Source: Pantoea alfalfae
GTDB lineage: Bacteria; Pseudomonadota; Gammaproteobacteria; Enterobacterales; Enterobacteriaceae
Assembly (NCBI RefSeq): GCF_019880205.1
Contig: NZ_CP082293.1
Span: forward strand, 171,470-235,469
Reading direction: 5' to 3'
Length of the DNA stretch: 64,000 nucleotides
The notes below the pieces were generated by a model. The model searched no databases. It was not told where the DNA came from and worked only from the letters and a program-made list of their open reading frames with translations. The stretch's first letter is position 1. Every line of letters starts with the position of its first letter. Shown here in pieces: positions 18,055 through 27,085 of the stretch. A program made the translations under genes and the position numbers.

Positions 18055-19173
18055 TCAGGCCGCACGCACCTGCGGCATCGCAATATCTGCGCTGATACGT
18101 GCGCCGTCGGCATCAAACACCATGCAGTGGTGCGGATGGAAGCTGGGACGCAGCGTCTGATAAGGGCGGAAATGCACATCGCCCGGCAGCAGCATCTTAA
18201 AGCCGTCGTGGCCGTGGCTCTGACCAAACAGATAGGTATTATTGCCGAGCCGTTCCACAACCTCGCAGTGGAAGTCGATATTCAGAGGCGCATCGCCGTT
18301 GATCTGCAACTGTTCCGGCCGGATACCCAGGGTGATCTCATCTCCTGACTGCAGCTGGCGGATGGGTGAGGGGAGTTGCAGCCGGTGTTCGCCGTCATTG
18401 ATCAGGGCGACCAGCCCGCCAGGGCCACACTGCTCTACACGCGCGGGCAGGAAGTTCATCTTCGGCGAGCCGATAAAACCCGCAACGAAGCGGTTGATCG
18501 GGTTGTAGTAGAGTTCCATCGGCGAACCGACCTGTTCCACCTTGCCGTAGTTCATCACCACAATCTTATCGGCCAGCGTCATCGCCTCCGTCTGATCGTG
18601 CGTCACATAAACCATGGTGGTTTTCAGCTCCTGATGAAGCTTAGCGATGTGCAGCCGCATATCGACACGCAGCTCTGCATCCAGGTTCGACAGTGGCTCA
18701 TCAAACATAAACACCCGGGGATTACGCACAATCGCGCGACCAATGGCGACACGCTGACGCTGTCCGCCGGAAAGCTGCTTAGGTTTACGATCCAGTAGTT
18801 GCCCCAGCTGCAGCGTCTTCGCCACCATTTCAACCTGATGCTGAATCTGCGCTTTTGGCAGCCCGTTGACCTTCAGGCCGTAACCGATATTCTCCGCTAC
18901 CGTCATATGGGGATAGAGCGCGTAAGACTGAAACACCATCGCGACCCCACGATGCGAAGGTGCGACATCATTCATCACCTCATCGCCAATCAGAATCTCA
19001 CCGTCACTGATCTCTTCCAGTCCGGCAATCAGCCTCAGCAGCGTGGATTTTCCGCAGCCTGATGGACCGACGAATACTGCAAACTCACCAGCTTCAATAT
19101 CGAGTGCGATATTTTTTAGCGTTTCTGTTTTACCAAAGCGTTTGGTGACATTTCTCAATCTGATGCTGGACAT
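18055..19173 (-). CDS. Sugar ABC transporter ATP-binding protein (MalK/UgpC family)
   Basis: A 372-residue ATPase with Walker A GPSGCGKST, signature LSGGQRQRVAIGRAIVRNP, Walker B VFMFDEPLSNLD, and the C-terminal regulatory TOBE/OB domain (GIRPEQLQI) of the MalK family. It would energise the two permeases encoded at 20750-22919 for import of galacto-oligosaccharides. The start at 19173 (MSSIRLRNVTKRFG) has GAGG seven bases upstream; the longer frame has no ribosome site. It is divergent from the binding-protein gene, sharing a 314-base control region with a CRP-like site. Confidence 0.9.
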   Translation of the reverse strand: MSSIRLRNVTKRFGKTETLKNIALDIEAGEFAVFVGPSGCGKSTLLRLIAGLEEISDGEILIGDEVMNDVAPSHRGVAMVFQSYALYPHMTVAENIGYGLKVNGLPKAQIQHQVEMVAKTLQLGQLLDRKPKQLSGGQRQRVAIGRAIVRNPRVFMFDEPLSNLDAELRVDMRLHIAKLHQELKTTMVYVTHDQTEAMTLADKIVVMNYGKVEQVGSPMELYYNPINRFVAGFIGSPKMNFLPARVEQCGPGGLVALINDGEHRLQLPSPIRQLQSGDEITLGIRPEQLQINGDAPLNIDFHCEVVERLGNNTYLFGQSHGHDGFKMLLPGDVHFRPYQTLRPSFHPHHCMVFDADGARISADIAMPQVRAA

Positions 19174-19311
19174 GCTGAACCTCATGGCAAAGAGTCTGGT
19201 GGCTAAAATGTACGACGTATAACAGTGGGTCAGATTCCACGTCAGGCCTGATGGTGCCTGCATTGACTATAACGTTCCGTCCGGGCACGCCCTATCGCTG
19301 TTTTTGATTTC

Positions 19312-19327
19312 TGTAATACCGATCACA
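19312..19327. promoter_or_regulatory. CRP-like site in the galactan control region
   Basis: TGTAATACCGATCACA matches the CRP consensus TGTGA-N6-TCACA with one change. It lies between the divergent ATPase and binding-protein genes, where catabolite control of a sugar locus is expected. Confidence 0.55.
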
Positions 19328-19487
19328 CATTGGTGCAAACGGGCTGGAGCGCAGCACCTGTTCCGCGTAGCGTATGACTCAAATGCGATACGTTACTCAT
19401 ACTTCATATGCACAATCAGCATGTGTTTATAAAAAGAACATCAGCAAATGGCAGCTAAAAATGTCATACCTTCACACGAGGCCGGTA

Positions 19488-20708
19488 ATGAAAATCAAAA
19501 TCAGCGTTACGCTACTCCTCTCAGCATTGATGCTTAATCAATCCGTCTGGGCCGCTCAGCAACTCACCGTCTGGGAAGACATTAAGAAATCGGACGGCAT
19601 CAAAACGGCGATCGCCGATTTTCAGAAACAGTTCGGCATTGACGTAAAAGTGCAGGAGATGCCGTTTGCGCAGCAGATTGAAAAGCTGCGTCTGGATGGC
19701 CCGGCCGGAATTGGCCCGGATGTGCTGGTGATCCCTAACGACCAGCTCGGCAGCGCGGTAGTGCAGGGCTTGCTGGCTCCGCTGAAAATCGATGCGGCAG
19801 AGCAGAGCGCTTATACGCCTTCGGCAATGGCCGCGTTCACACAGAATAACGTGGTCTACGGCGTGCCTAAGGCGGTTGAAACCCTGGTGCTGATCTACAA
19901 CAAAGATCTGCTGCCCGCGCCGCTGAAAACGCTGGATGAGTATCGCGCGTTCTCGCAGAAGCAGCGCGAGGCAAAACAGTATGGCCTGCTGGCGAAGTTT
20001 GACCAGATTTACTACAGCTGGGGCGTGATGGCACCAACGGGGTCTTACATTTTTGGTAAAGACGCAAAAGGCGTGATTAACACCAACGATATCGGGCTGA
20101 ACACCCCTGGTAGCGTGGAAGCGGTGACCTATCTCAGGCGCTTCTTCAGCGAAGGATTGTTGCCTGGCGGCATCATGGGCGACAACGGCCTGAATGCCAT
20201 CGACTCGCTGTTTACCGAGAAGAAAGCGGCGGCGGTAATCAACGGGCCATGGGCGTTCCAGCCTTATCAGGCTGCCGGGATCAACTACGGCGTGGCACCC
20301 CTGCCATTGCTGCCTAACGGCAAACCGATGAGCTCTTTCCTGGGCGTGAAAGGCTATGTGGTGTCGACATGGAGTAAAGATCAGGCGCTGGCGCAGAAGT
20401 TCCTGACCTTTATCAACCAGCCGCAGTATGTGAAAGAGCGCTATCAGAAAACTCAGGAGATCCCACCGGTTACTGCGCTGATGAACGATCCGATTATCAA
20501 AGATGATGAGAAAGCCAACGCGGTTGCGGTGCAGGCGGCGCGAGCCTCAGCCATGCCGGGCGTGCCGGAGATGCAGGAAGTGTGGGGCCCGGCCAATGCG
20601 GCGCTGGAGCTGAGCGTTTCCGGCAAGCAGGAGCCAAAAGCGGCGCTGGATAACGCGGTGAAACAGATCACCATGCAGATTGAAGCGATGCAGGCCAGCA
20701 ACCAGTAA
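19488..20708 (+). CDS. Sugar ABC transporter substrate-binding protein (MalE-like, galactan locus)
   Basis: A 406-residue periplasmic protein with a clear signal peptide (MKIKISVTLLLSALMLNQSV, cleavage about WAA-QQL). The mature N-terminus QLTVWED and the later GPWAFQPYQAAGINYGVAPL are typical of MalE/CycB-type binding proteins of family 1. It would deliver galacto-oligosaccharides made by the GH53 galactanase to the MalF/MalG-type permeases. The start at 19488 is favoured by the signal peptide and by GAGG upstream. The gene opens the plus-strand operon of transport and hydrolysis genes; in Dickeya the equivalent genes are called gan. Confidence 0.9.
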   Translation: MKIKISVTLLLSALMLNQSVWAAQQLTVWEDIKKSDGIKTAIADFQKQFGIDVKVQEMPFAQQIEKLRLDGPAGIGPDVLVIPNDQLGSAVVQGLLAPLKIDAAEQSAYTPSAMAAFTQNNVVYGVPKAVETLVLIYNKDLLPAPLKTLDEYRAFSQKQREAKQYGLLAKFDQIYYSWGVMAPTGSYIFGKDAKGVINTNDIGLNTPGSVEAVTYLRRFFSEGLLPGGIMGDNGLNAIDSLFTEKKAAAVINGPWAFQPYQAAGINYGVAPLPLLPNGKPMSSFLGVKGYVVSTWSKDQALAQKFLTFINQPQYVKERYQKTQEIPPVTALMNDPIIKDDEKANAVAVQAARASAMPGVPEMQEVWGPANAALELSVSGKQEPKAALDNAVKQITMQIEAMQASNQ

Positions 20709-20749
20709 TGCTGGTTCACGGGATAACCGTACAGGATAAGGATCAGAGT

Positions 20750-22057
20750 GTGGCTATATCTTCCGATGAACATCTGGTGACCGCTAAGCGTCCGCGTCGT
20801 CATGCGACGACCGGTGCGTTGCTGGCACTGCTGCCTGGCTTCGGCCAGTTTTATCACCGCCAGTGGGCGAAAGGCCTGTGCTTTCTGATTCTGCTCAGCA
20901 GTTTTACCGGCGTCTTCCACGATTTTCTGCGAGAAGGATTCTGGGGGCTATACACGCTGGGTGAATCGGTGCCGCGCGATAACTCCATTTTCCTGCTGGC
21001 GGAGGGAATTATCAGCGTGCTGATCGCCGCCTTTGGCGTGGCGGTCTGGGGATTGTCGGTGCGCGATGCCTGGGTCAATGGCGTTAAGCGCGACAGGGGG
21101 CAACCCCTTAACAGCGTGCGTCAGCAGTATCAGCTGCTGCTGCGCGACGGCTTCCCCTACCTGATGATTTCGCCGGGGTTTATTCTGCTGGTTTTCGTGG
21201 TGGTGTTTCCGATTCTTTTTGGTTTTGCCATCGCCTTCACAAACTACAACCTCTATCACACGCCGCCGGCGAAGCTGGTGGACTGGGTAGGATTCAAAAA
21301 CTTCATCAACATTTTTACGCTGTCGATCTGGCGTTCCACCTTCTTCGATGTGCTGCAGTGGACGGTGGTCTGGACGCTGCTGGCGACCACACTGCAGTGT
21401 ACCGTCGGCGTGATGCTGGCGATTCTGGTCAATCAGAAGGACCTGCGCTTTAAGCCGCTGATCCGCACCATCTTTATCCTGCCGTGGGCAGTGCCGGGTT
21501 TTGTCACCATTCTGGTCTTCGCCGGGATGTTCAACGACAGTTTTGGAGTGATCAACAACGCGATTCTCGACTTCTTTGGCATTGCACCGAAAGCCTGGAT
21601 GACCGATCCGTTCTGGACCAAAACCGCGCTGATTATGATGCAGACCTGGCTCGGCTTCCCGTTTGTGTTTGCGATGACCACCGGGGTGCTGCAGGCGATC
21701 CCGGACGATCTCTATGAGGCGGCGATCATGGACGGTGCCAGCGCCTGGACGCGGCTGAAAACCATCACGCTGCCGCTGGTGCTCTACGCCATTGCGCCGA
21801 TCATCATCACGCAATACACCTTCAACTTTAATAATTTCAACATCATCTATCTGTTTAACAACGGCGGTCCGGCGGTGGCGGGGTCGAATGCCGGAGGCAC
21901 CGATATTCTGGTGTCGTGGATCTACAAGCTCACCATGTCGTCGTCGCAATATGCTATCGCCGCCACGATTACCATTCTGCTGTCGATTTTCGTGGTAGGT
22001 CTGGCGCTGTGGCAGTTCCGCGCGACCCGGTCGTTTAAACAAGATGAGATGGCGTAA
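20750..22057 (+). CDS. Sugar ABC transporter permease (MalF-like)
   Basis: An inner-membrane permease of 435 residues with an N-terminal extra pair of membrane segments and the transport domain with the EAA loop YEAAIMDGASAWTRLKTITLP near residue 340. LPWAVPGFVTILVF and NNFNIIYLFNNGGP are typical of MalF proteins. GTG at 20750 is chosen because AAGGA lies seven bases upstream. An ATG at 20708 overlapping the stop of the binding-protein gene has no ribosome site. It pairs with the MalG-like protein that follows and the ATPase encoded on the other strand. Confidence 0.87.
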   Translation: MAISSDEHLVTAKRPRRHATTGALLALLPGFGQFYHRQWAKGLCFLILLSSFTGVFHDFLREGFWGLYTLGESVPRDNSIFLLAEGIISVLIAAFGVAVWGLSVRDAWVNGVKRDRGQPLNSVRQQYQLLLRDGFPYLMISPGFILLVFVVVFPILFGFAIAFTNYNLYHTPPAKLVDWVGFKNFINIFTLSIWRSTFFDVLQWTVVWTLLATTLQCTVGVMLAILVNQKDLRFKPLIRTIFILPWAVPGFVTILVFAGMFNDSFGVINNAILDFFGIAPKAWMTDPFWTKTALIMMQTWLGFPFVFAMTTGVLQAIPDDLYEAAIMDGASAWTRLKTITLPLVLYAIAPIIITQYTFNFNNFNIIYLFNNGGPAVAGSNAGGTDILVSWIYKLTMSSSQYAIAATITILLSIFVVGLALWQFRATRSFKQDEMA

Positions 22058-22067
22058 GGGAGCAGTT

Positions 22068-22919
22068 ATGGCGAAGTCCGGCAGTATTAAACGCGAAAGG
22101 TGGATACGCCTGTCGCTGACCTGGCTGGTGGTGCTGGCCGTCTCGGCCATCATTATCTATCCGCTGGTCTGGACGGTAGGAGCATCACTGAATGCAGGTA
22201 ACAGCCTGCTCAGCAGTTCGATCATTCCGGAGAATGCATCGCTTCAGCATTATCGCGACCTGTTTAACGGCACGGTGCCTTACCTGACCTGGTACTGGAA
22301 TTCGATGAAAATCAGTTTCCTGACCATGGTGCTGACATTAATCAGCGTCAGCTGTACCGCTTACGCCTTTTCCCGTTTTCGGTTTAAGGGACGGCAGAAT
22401 GGACTGATGCTGTTTCTGCTGCTGCAGATGATCCCGCAGTTTTCAGCGCTGATCGCGATCTTCGTCCTGTCGCAGCTGCTGGGATTAATCAACAGCCACC
22501 TGGCGCTGGTGCTGATCTACGTTGGCGGGATGATCCCGATGAACACGTATCTGATGAAGGGCTATCTCGATTCGATACCCAAAGATCTCGATGAGTCAGC
22601 GCGCATGGATGGCGCGGGCAACTTCCGCATCTTTGTTGAGATCATCATGCCGCTGTCGAAGCCGATTCTGGCGGTCGTTGCGCTGTTCTCGTTCACGGGG
22701 CCGCTGGGCGATTTCATTCTCTCCAGCACCATTCTGCGCACGCCGGAACAGTTCACGCTGCCGATTGGACTCTACAATCTGGTGTCGCAAAAAATGGGTG
22801 CCAGTTACACCACCTATGCGGCCGGAGCCGTGCTGATCGCTGTGCCGGTAGCCGTGTTCTATCTGGCTCTGCAAAAATACTTCGTCTCTGGCCTGGCTTC
22901 AGGCAGTACTAAAGGATAA
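22068..22919 (+). CDS. Sugar ABC transporter permease (MalG-like)
   Basis: A 283-residue inner-membrane protein with six predicted segments and the EAA loop DLDESARMDGAGNFRIFVEI, as in MalG. KGYLDSIPKDL precedes the loop. Start at 22068 (MAKSGSIKRERW) has GGGAG upstream and lies 10 bases after the stop of the MalF-like gene. A longer form from 22044 would overlap that gene. It completes the galacto-oligosaccharide importer and is followed after three bases by the galactanase gene, so the cluster is one operon. Confidence 0.89.
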   Translation: MAKSGSIKRERWIRLSLTWLVVLAVSAIIIYPLVWTVGASLNAGNSLLSSSIIPENASLQHYRDLFNGTVPYLTWYWNSMKISFLTMVLTLISVSCTAYAFSRFRFKGRQNGLMLFLLLQMIPQFSALIAIFVLSQLLGLINSHLALVLIYVGGMIPMNTYLMKGYLDSIPKDLDESARMDGAGNFRIFVEIIMPLSKPILAVVALFSFTGPLGDFILSSTILRTPEQFTLPIGLYNLVSQKMGASYTTYAAGAVLIAVPVAVFYLALQKYFVSGLASGSTKG

Positions 22920-22922
22920 ATC

Positions 22923-24116
22923 ATGACGCCCAAAACATTGATTCTCGCCCTGGCGCTGGCCTGGGCGACGCCGCTGCTCGCCGCCGATAAGCCTGCCATC
23001 GGCTCTGCCGGGCCGTGGCCCGCCGATTTTATCAAAGGTGCGGACATCTCTTCACTGGCAGAGCTGGAGAAGCAGGGCGCGAAATTCTACAACGCGGACA
23101 ACCAGCAGCAGGATGCTATCGCCATTCTGAAAGCCAGCGGCATCAACACTATCCGGCTGCGGTTGTGGGTCGATCCCACTGACGGCAGCGGTCACACCTA
23201 CGGTGGTGGCGGCAACGATCTGGCGACTACGCTGGCACTGGCGAAGCGGGTTAAAGCAGCGGGCCTGAAGCTGCTGCTGGATATTCACTACAGCGACTTC
23301 TGGACCGATCCGGGCAAGCAGTTCAAGCCCAAAGCCTGGCAGTCACTGACCTTTTCGCAGCTGGAAACGCAGGTGCATGACTACACCCGCGACACCATCG
23401 CCCGCTTTAGAGCAGATGGCGTCATGCCGGATATCGTGCAGATTGGCAACGAGCTTAACGGCGGCATGCTCTGGCCGGAAGGCAAGAGCTGGGGCCAGAA
23501 CGGCGGCGAGTTTGGTCGGCTGGCCGGCCTGCTGAAAGCCGGGATCAGCGGGGTGCGCGAGAACCTCAGCGATCCGCATCAGGTGAAGATCATGCTGCAT
23601 CTGGCCGAGGGTACTAAAAACGATACCTTCCGCTGGTGGTTCGATGAAATCGTTAAGCGTGATGTGCCGTTCGATGTGATCGGTCTGTCGATGTACACCT
23701 ACTGGAACGGCCCGATTAGCGCTCTGAAAGCCAACATGGATGATATCTCCCGGCGCTATGACAAAGACGTGATGGTGGTGGAAGCCGCCTATGGCTACAC
23801 GCTGGAAAACTGCGACAACGCTGAGAACAGTTTCCAGGCAAAAGAGGAGCAGGCAGGCGGCTATCCCGGCACGGTCGCGGGGCAGGCGGCCTATCTGCAT
23901 GACCTGATTAAAGCGGTGCTGGCAGTGCCGGACCATCGCGGCAAGGGTGTGGTCTACTGGGAACCGGCGTGGATCCCCGCGCCCGGCAATACCTGGGCTA
24001 CGCCCGCCGGCATGAAATATATCCACGACGAATGGAAACAGGGTAACGCCCGCGAGAACCAGGCGCTGTTTGACTGTCACGGCAAGGCGCTGCCTTCGCT
24101 ACAGGTTTTTCATTAA
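22923..24116 (+). CDS. ganB: Arabinogalactan endo-beta-1,4-galactanase (GH53)
   Basis: A 397-residue glycoside hydrolase with a signal peptide (MTPKTLILALALAWATPLLA), so it acts in the periplasm or outside the cell. GH53 features: FIKGADISSL at the mature N-terminus, TIRLRLWVDP, the acid/base Glu in QIGNELNGGMLWPEG, and the nucleophile Glu in VMVVEAAYGYT. It cuts beta-1,4-galactan, the side chain of plant pectin, to galacto-oligosaccharides. In Bacillus this enzyme is called GanB and in Dickeya GanA, so the symbol needs care. It lies between the importer and the beta-galactosidase in one operon. Confidence 0.92.
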   Translation: MTPKTLILALALAWATPLLAADKPAIGSAGPWPADFIKGADISSLAELEKQGAKFYNADNQQQDAIAILKASGINTIRLRLWVDPTDGSGHTYGGGGNDLATTLALAKRVKAAGLKLLLDIHYSDFWTDPGKQFKPKAWQSLTFSQLETQVHDYTRDTIARFRADGVMPDIVQIGNELNGGMLWPEGKSWGQNGGEFGRLAGLLKAGISGVRENLSDPHQVKIMLHLAEGTKNDTFRWWFDEIVKRDVPFDVIGLSMYTYWNGPISALKANMDDISRRYDKDVMVVEAAYGYTLENCDNAENSFQAKEEQAGGYPGTVAGQAAYLHDLIKAVLAVPDHRGKGVVYWEPAWIPAPGNTWATPAGMKYIHDEWKQGNARENQALFDCHGKALPSLQVFH

Positions 24117-24157
24117 CTATCAGCACTAACGCTGATCTCTTCCTCTGAGGACCAGGT

Positions 24158-26218
24158 ATGAATAAATTTCCCCCGCTGAGCGCCCGGGTTAACCGGCTGC
24201 TGCATGGTGCTGACTACAATCCGGAACAGTGGGCGCACCAGCCGGGCATTATTGATGACGACGTCGCGATGATGAAGCAGGCGAACTGCAACGTGATGTC
24301 GGTGGGTATTTTCAGCTGGGCGAAGCTGGAGCCGGAAGAGGGGCGCTATGAGTTTGGCTGGCTGGATGAGGTGATCGATACGCTCTGGCTGCAGGGGATT
24401 TCCGTGTTTCTCGCCACACCGAGCGGGGCCAGGCCGGCCTGGATGTCGCAGGCGTATCCTGAGGTGTTGCGCGTGGGGCGCGATCGTGTACCTGCCCTGC
24501 ACGGTGGCCGTCATAACCACTGTATGACCTCGCCGGTTTATCGCCAGAAAGTGCAGGCGATGAATAGCCGCCTGGCCGCGCGTTACGCGCATCATCCGGC
24601 GGTGGTCGGCTGGCATATCTCTAATGAGTATGGGGGCGAGTGTCATTGCGATCGCTGTCAGCAGGCCTTTCGCGGCTGGCTGCAGCGTCGTTATGAGACG
24701 CTGGAGAAGCTGAATCTCGCCTGGTGGAGTGACTTCTGGAGTCATACCTACACAGACTGGTCACAGATTGTGTCGCCTGCGCCGCAGGGCGAGATGTCGA
24801 TTCATGGTCTGAATCTGGACTGGCGGCGATTTATGACCGATCAGGTGACTGACTTCTGTCGGGAGGAGATTAAACCGCTGAAGCAGGCCAATCCCGATCT
24901 GCCCGCGACCACTAATTTCATGGAATATTTCTACGACTACGATTACTGGAAGCTTGCACCGGCGCTCGATTTTATCTCCTGGGATAGCTACCCGATGTGG
25001 CATAACGAGAAGGATGAGACCACGCTCGCCTGTTATACCGCGATGTACCATGATTTGATGCGCACCCTGAAGCAGGGCAAGCCGTTTGTATTGATGGAGT
25101 CGACGCCTGGCTCAACGAACTGGCAGCCGACCAGTAAACTGAAGAAGCCGGGGATGCATATTCTCTCTTCGCTGCAGGCAGTGGCGCATGGTGCGGACGC
25201 GGTGCAATATTTTCAGTGGCGCAAGAGTCGGGGATCGGTCGAGAAGTTTCACGGCGCGGTGGTTGATCATGTCGGCCATATTGATACGCGAACAGGGCGT
25301 GAAGTGAGTGAGCTGGGCCGGATGCTGGCGGCCATGACGCCGGTAATGGGCAGTCGGGTTGAGGCGCGCGTCGCGATTATTTTCGACTGGGAGAGTCGCT
25401 GGGCAATGGATAACGCGCAGGGCCCACGCAATCTTGGTCTGCACTATGAGCGTACGGTAAACGAGCACTACCGCGCGTTCTGGGAGCAGGGTGTTGCGGT
25501 AGATGTGATTAACGGCGACAGCGATCTCAGCGGTTACGATCTGGTGATAGCGCCAATGCTGTATATGGTACGCGACGGTTTTGCGGCGCGGGTTGAGCAG
25601 CATGTTGAGCGGGGCGGGCATTTCGTGGCCAGTTACTGGAGCGGCATCGTGAATGAGAGCGATCTCTGTTATCCGGGAGGATTCCCTGGGCCGTTGCGGC
25701 CGCTGCTCGGCATCTGGTCAGAAGAGATCGATAGTCTGACCGATGAGGAGTTTAACGGCGTGCGCGGGGTGCGTGGCAATGAGCTGGGTCTGAGCGGGCC
25801 ATATCAGGCGCGGGAGCTTTGCGAGCATATTCATCTCGAAGGGGCCACGGCGCTGGCCAGTTACGAGAGTGATTTTTATGCCGGAACCCCGGCGGTGACG
25901 GTGAATCGGATTGGTCAGGGTAAAGCCTGGTATATTGCGTCACGTAATGATCTGCCGTTCCATCGGGATTTTTATGGTGCGCTGATTAAGCAGCTTGGGT
26001 TACCGCGTGCGCTGGCGACTGAGCTGCCGCCAGGCGTTGTCGTTCAGCGGCGAACTGATGGTGAACAAGCATTTCTGTTTGTGCAGAACTTTACCGTTCA
26101 GACGCAGCAGGTCTCGTTGCCTGTCGGGGTGAGTGATTTGATTGATGGCTCGGGTGTGGGGGAATTGCTGACGCTTGGGCCATGGGGATGTCGGGTTCTG
26201 AGTGGGCCAATGGAGTAG
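24158..26218 (+). CDS. ganA: Beta-galactosidase (GH42)
   Basis: A 686-residue cytoplasmic enzyme without signal peptide. GH42 features: the N-terminal LLHGADYNPEQWAH, the acid/base Asn-Glu in HISNEYGGECHCDRCQ with zinc-site Cys residues, DWRRFMTDQV, the nucleophile Glu in FVLMESTPGSTNWQP, and VAHGADAVQYFQWRKSRG. Domain B and C follow after about residue 390. It splits the imported galacto-oligosaccharides to galactose. The symbol follows Bacillus (GanA); in Dickeya it is GanB. It is the last gene of the operon and is followed by a terminator-like hairpin at 26400-26420. Confidence 0.92.
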   Translation: MNKFPPLSARVNRLLHGADYNPEQWAHQPGIIDDDVAMMKQANCNVMSVGIFSWAKLEPEEGRYEFGWLDEVIDTLWLQGISVFLATPSGARPAWMSQAYPEVLRVGRDRVPALHGGRHNHCMTSPVYRQKVQAMNSRLAARYAHHPAVVGWHISNEYGGECHCDRCQQAFRGWLQRRYETLEKLNLAWWSDFWSHTYTDWSQIVSPAPQGEMSIHGLNLDWRRFMTDQVTDFCREEIKPLKQANPDLPATTNFMEYFYDYDYWKLAPALDFISWDSYPMWHNEKDETTLACYTAMYHDLMRTLKQGKPFVLMESTPGSTNWQPTSKLKKPGMHILSSLQAVAHGADAVQYFQWRKSRGSVEKFHGAVVDHVGHIDTRTGREVSELGRMLAAMTPVMGSRVEARVAIIFDWESRWAMDNAQGPRNLGLHYERTVNEHYRAFWEQGVAVDVINGDSDLSGYDLVIAPMLYMVRDGFAARVEQHVERGGHFVASYWSGIVNESDLCYPGGFPGPLRPLLGIWSEEIDSLTDEEFNGVRGVRGNELGLSGPYQARELCEHIHLEGATALASYESDFYAGTPAVTVNRIGQGKAWYIASRNDLPFHRDFYGALIKQLGLPRALATELPPGVVVQRRTDGEQAFLFVQNFTVQTQQVSLPVGVSDLIDGSGVGELLTLGPWGCRVLSGPME

Positions 26219-26571
26219 GGGGGGAGTACAGGCTCAGGAGTTAATTCATTGGCGATTGCTGGCAGTCTGAGCACTGGCTCAGGGGGCATATGCCTTCCGT
26301 AAAGACGCAAAAGACGGCATCCATGTCCGCTCAGCAGGGGCAATTACGCATCTCATCCCTGAGGTGCGCCCGTTAGCGGGCCAACGCATCGCGTTGTTCA
26401 AAAACGCTTCCGGCGTTTTTATCCGGGCGGTGTGATGCTTTGCTACAGGCATATGCCCCCATCGCTTATGGATTGGGAGCTGTCTGTTGGAAGGTCTGCA
26501 TATAACTGTTGATATAGAGCAGGTTTTAAGAGGCTGATTGCAGGATAGGCGCAGGAAGCGTGTATATTCTG
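26219..26571. other. Non-coding region after the beta-galactosidase gene
   Basis: No gene is seen. The region has a fragment of the dispersed repeat (ATGTCCGCTCAG near 26324), a GC-rich stretch of small inverted repeats and the terminator-like hairpin at 26400-26420. Its right end contains the likely promoter for the leader in front of the EIIB gene. Confidence 0.4.
26400..26420 (+). terminator. Rho-independent terminator after the galactan operon
   Basis: AAAAACGC-TTCCG-GCGTTTTT makes an 8-base stem with a 5-base loop, ending in a T run. It is 182 bases after the beta-galactosidase stop. Confidence 0.65.
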
Positions 26572-26646
26572 TGAGCAGCCCCAGGCATTCTGCCCCGCGT
26601 TTTCGTTTATCACTCGTGAGTGGCGGGCAGTTGCCCGCCTTTTTAT
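26572..26646 (+). ncRNA. Candidate leader/attenuator or small RNA upstream of the EIIB gene
   Basis: A -10-like TATATT (about 26562-26567) precedes this stretch, which contains the dyad CACTCGTGAGTG (26611-26622). It ends in a strong intrinsic terminator: GGCGGGCA-GT-TGCCCGCC (26622-26639) followed by TTTTT. The terminator lies only about 20 bases before the start of the EIIB gene, so it either ends a short RNA of about 75 nucleotides or attenuates EIIB expression. No leader peptide is obvious and no known RNA family is recognised. Confidence 0.45.
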
Positions 26647-26664
26647 TATCTGAAGGAGAACCAC

Positions 26665-26979
26665 ATGTTGAGTCTCAAATCGTTTAAGCAATATTTCAGT
26701 CGGCAGCCGCTGACGGTGGAAGAGCTTGAGGTAGACAGCGCGCTACTGGAGCGTCTGGTCAACTGTTTTGGCGGACGTGACAATATTCAGCAGGTGGATG
26801 CCTGTTTAACCCGGCTGCGGGTGAAGGTGACATCGCTGAAAGCGGTGGATACGGCGGGATTGCAGAAGGCGGGGGCGATTGGCGTGGTGATTCTGGGGCA
26901 TGAGGTGCATGCGATCTTTGGTAAGCAGTCCGACCAGCTGCGTCAGCTGCTGGAAGAACGTTTCTTTAAACCGGAGTAA
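26665..26979 (+). CDS. PTS glucose-type EIIB domain protein (stand-alone)
   Basis: A 104-residue protein that is only a glucose-family EIIB domain. LVNCFGGRDNIQQVDACLTR contains the phosphorylated Cys, followed by LRVKVTSLKAVDTAGLQ and GAIGVVILGHEVHAIFGKQSDQLR. There is no EIIC membrane part. A lone EIIB inside an ABC-type galactan locus is unexpected; it might take phosphate from a EIIA(Glc) and serve as a regulatory or partner subunit, but the role is unknown. The start at 26665 has AAGGAG upstream. The gene follows a terminator hairpin that could attenuate it, and is convergent with the maltoporin gene. Confidence 0.85.
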   Translation: MLSLKSFKQYFSRQPLTVEELEVDSALLERLVNCFGGRDNIQQVDACLTRLRVKVTSLKAVDTAGLQKAGAIGVVILGHEVHAIFGKQSDQLRQLLEERFFKPE

Positions 26980-27001
26980 CAGACGCCCGAGAAATATGAA
27001 T

Positions 27002-27031
27002 AAAAAAATGGATAACCGTCGCCGGTTATCC
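27002..27031 (-). terminator. Rho-independent terminator between EIIB and maltoporin genes
   Basis: GGATAACCG (27010-27018) and CGGTTATCC (27023-27031) form a perfect 9-base stem with a 4-base loop. On the minus strand a run of seven T follows, so it ends the maltoporin transcript. It may also stop the EIIB transcript from the other side. Confidence 0.85.
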
Positions 27032-27085
27032 AAATAAGCCCCTGCATAAGAGCTCAATAATGATCACAATGAGGAGATTGCGCGG

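Noticed and set aside
20948..22153. Long minus-strand frame of 401 codons opposite the MalF-like gene
   Set aside because: It is rich in Arg, His and Gln, the usual pattern of a mirror frame of a GC-rich coding gene, and the opposite strand holds a clear permease.
23343..24080. Minus-strand frame of 245 codons inside the galactanase gene
   Set aside because: The plus strand encodes a complete GH53 enzyme with active-site residues. The opposite frame has no pattern and arises from codon bias.
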